From F1-60-MAGs027 sp044344715 (GTDB lineage Bacteria > Actinomycetota > Acidimicrobiia > Acidimicrobiales > Ilumatobacteraceae): a stretch of DNA of 5,670 nucleotides. Positions 5,152 through 5,670 of the stretch are shown here, piece after piece. Position numbers and translations under genes: made by a program. How positions within the stretch are numbered: position 1 is the stretch's first letter; each line of letters begins with the position of its first letter. The notes under the pieces were generated by a model that made no database searches, had not been told where the DNA came from, and saw only the letters and a list, made by a program, of their open reading frames with translations. The DNA lies in NCBI GenBank assembly GCA_044344715.1, contig JBIJCI010000071.1, forward strand, positions 1 to 5,670, written 5' to 3'.

Positions 5152-5670
5152 ATGACGACGCCAGCAGCAGGTCTCGGGTGGTTTGAGGCCATCGGGGCAG
5201 CCACCGGATCGGGCCAGATCTTCGAGTTGGTTGATGCCGACATCCGCGGAGTAAAGACCCAAGTATTCAAGAACGCTCCGGCGAACTTGGCCCAGGTGTT
5301 TGCCATGGCCCGCAACCACGGCGACAAGCCTTTCCTCGTCTACGAAGACGAGACGATCACGTTCGCGCAGGCAATGGACCGCGTCGATGCGCTCGCGCAC
5401 ACGCTCGTTGCTCGCTATGGCGTGAAGAAGGGCGACCGCGTGGCCGTGGCGATGCGCAACTACCCGGAGTGGTGCATGTCGTTCGCCGCGATCCTCTCCG
5501 TCGGCGGTATCTCGGTGTCAATGAACTCGTGGTGGAAAGAAGAAGAGATGGACTACGCGCTGCGCGACTGTGGCGCAAAGGTGCTCATCTGCGACGACGA
5601 GCGCTATACAACCGGCAAGGCCACCTGCGCCGCTCTCGGTGTGAAGGTGTTGATCGTTCGTTCGAAGCAG
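5152..5670 (+). CDS. Acyl-CoA synthetase / class I adenylate-forming enzyme, N-terminal part (3' end outside window)
   Basis: The first 173 residues of an AMP-dependent synthetase/ligase, most like FadD-type acyl-CoA synthetases that activate a carboxylic acid with ATP and transfer it to coenzyme A. Seen in order: FKNAPANLAQVF (39-50); PFLVYEDETITFAQ (60-73), the usual 'PAL.Y.....TY.EL' region; YGVKKGDRVAVAMRNYPEW (89-107), a strong family signature; ISVSMNSWWKEEEMDYALRD (120-139), where acyl-CoA synthetases read 'V.lN....  EL.y.L.d'; and GAKVLICDDE (141-150). The window ends before the ATP-binding P-loop and adenylation motifs, so substrate and activity cannot be judged. The start at 5152 has a strong Shine-Dalgarno. 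Some AT-ending codons occur in runs (for example AAA GAA GAA), unlike the genes before it, which may reflect different expression or history. The family is firm; fatty acid as substrate is a guess. Confidence 0.88.
   Translation, partial: MTTPAAGLGWFEAIGAATGSGQIFELVDADIRGVKTQVFKNAPANLAQVFAMARNHGDKPFLVYEDETITFAQAMDRVDALAHTLVARYGVKKGDRVAVAMRNYPEWCMSFAAILSVGGISVSMNSWWKEEEMDYALRDCGAKVLICDDERYTTGKATCAALGVKVLIVRSKQ

Overview
The window is uniformly GC-rich, and most third codon positions are G or C. The genes use leaderless-type start sites and the content is typically actinobacterial. A System I cytochrome c maturation (Ccm) cluster on a genome like this, together with the small actinobacterial membrane protein after moaC, suggests an Acidimicrobiia-like actinobacterium. 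That placement is inferred from gene content only. I see no mobile element, CRISPR array, rRNA or phage gene.

Positions 1-2033 (+ strand) hold the distal end of a ccm operon: the C-terminus of CcmF, a CcmG/DsbE-type thiol-disulfide oxidoreductase, and a CcmH protein fused to a CcmI-like TPR domain. The three genes overlap by 4 and 1 bases, so they are almost certainly translationally coupled. Together they reduce and present apocytochrome c to the heme lyase on the outer face of the membrane. The operon ends in a 23-bp perfect tandem duplication that includes the ccmH stop codon, followed by a GC hairpin. It converges on a SixA-type histidine phosphatase gene on the - strand (2109-2588).

The phosphatase gene and moaA are transcribed divergently from a 65-bp spacer. 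In both directions a TANNNT -10 box lies exactly 6 nt before the start codon, the layout of leaderless mRNAs. moaA and moaC (2654-4232) encode the two steps from GTP to cyclic pyranopterin monophosphate in molybdenum cofactor synthesis. Between them lies a 9-nt tandem repeat (ATGAAACGT) that forms a 15-codon ORF. This mini-ORF overlaps the moaA stop at one end and the moaC start at the other, both as ATGA. It is the most unusual structure in the window.

Next comes a three-TM membrane protein with a basic linker (4333-4875), whose layout resembles GlpR, the membrane receptor of the actinobacterial gephyrin/MoeA-like protein Glp. It is followed by tRNA-Ala(CGC) (4937-5009), a 142-nt spacer rich in hairpins, and the start of an acyl-CoA synthetase-type adenylate-forming enzyme that runs off the window end. 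Every stretch without a gene is shorter than 150 nt.
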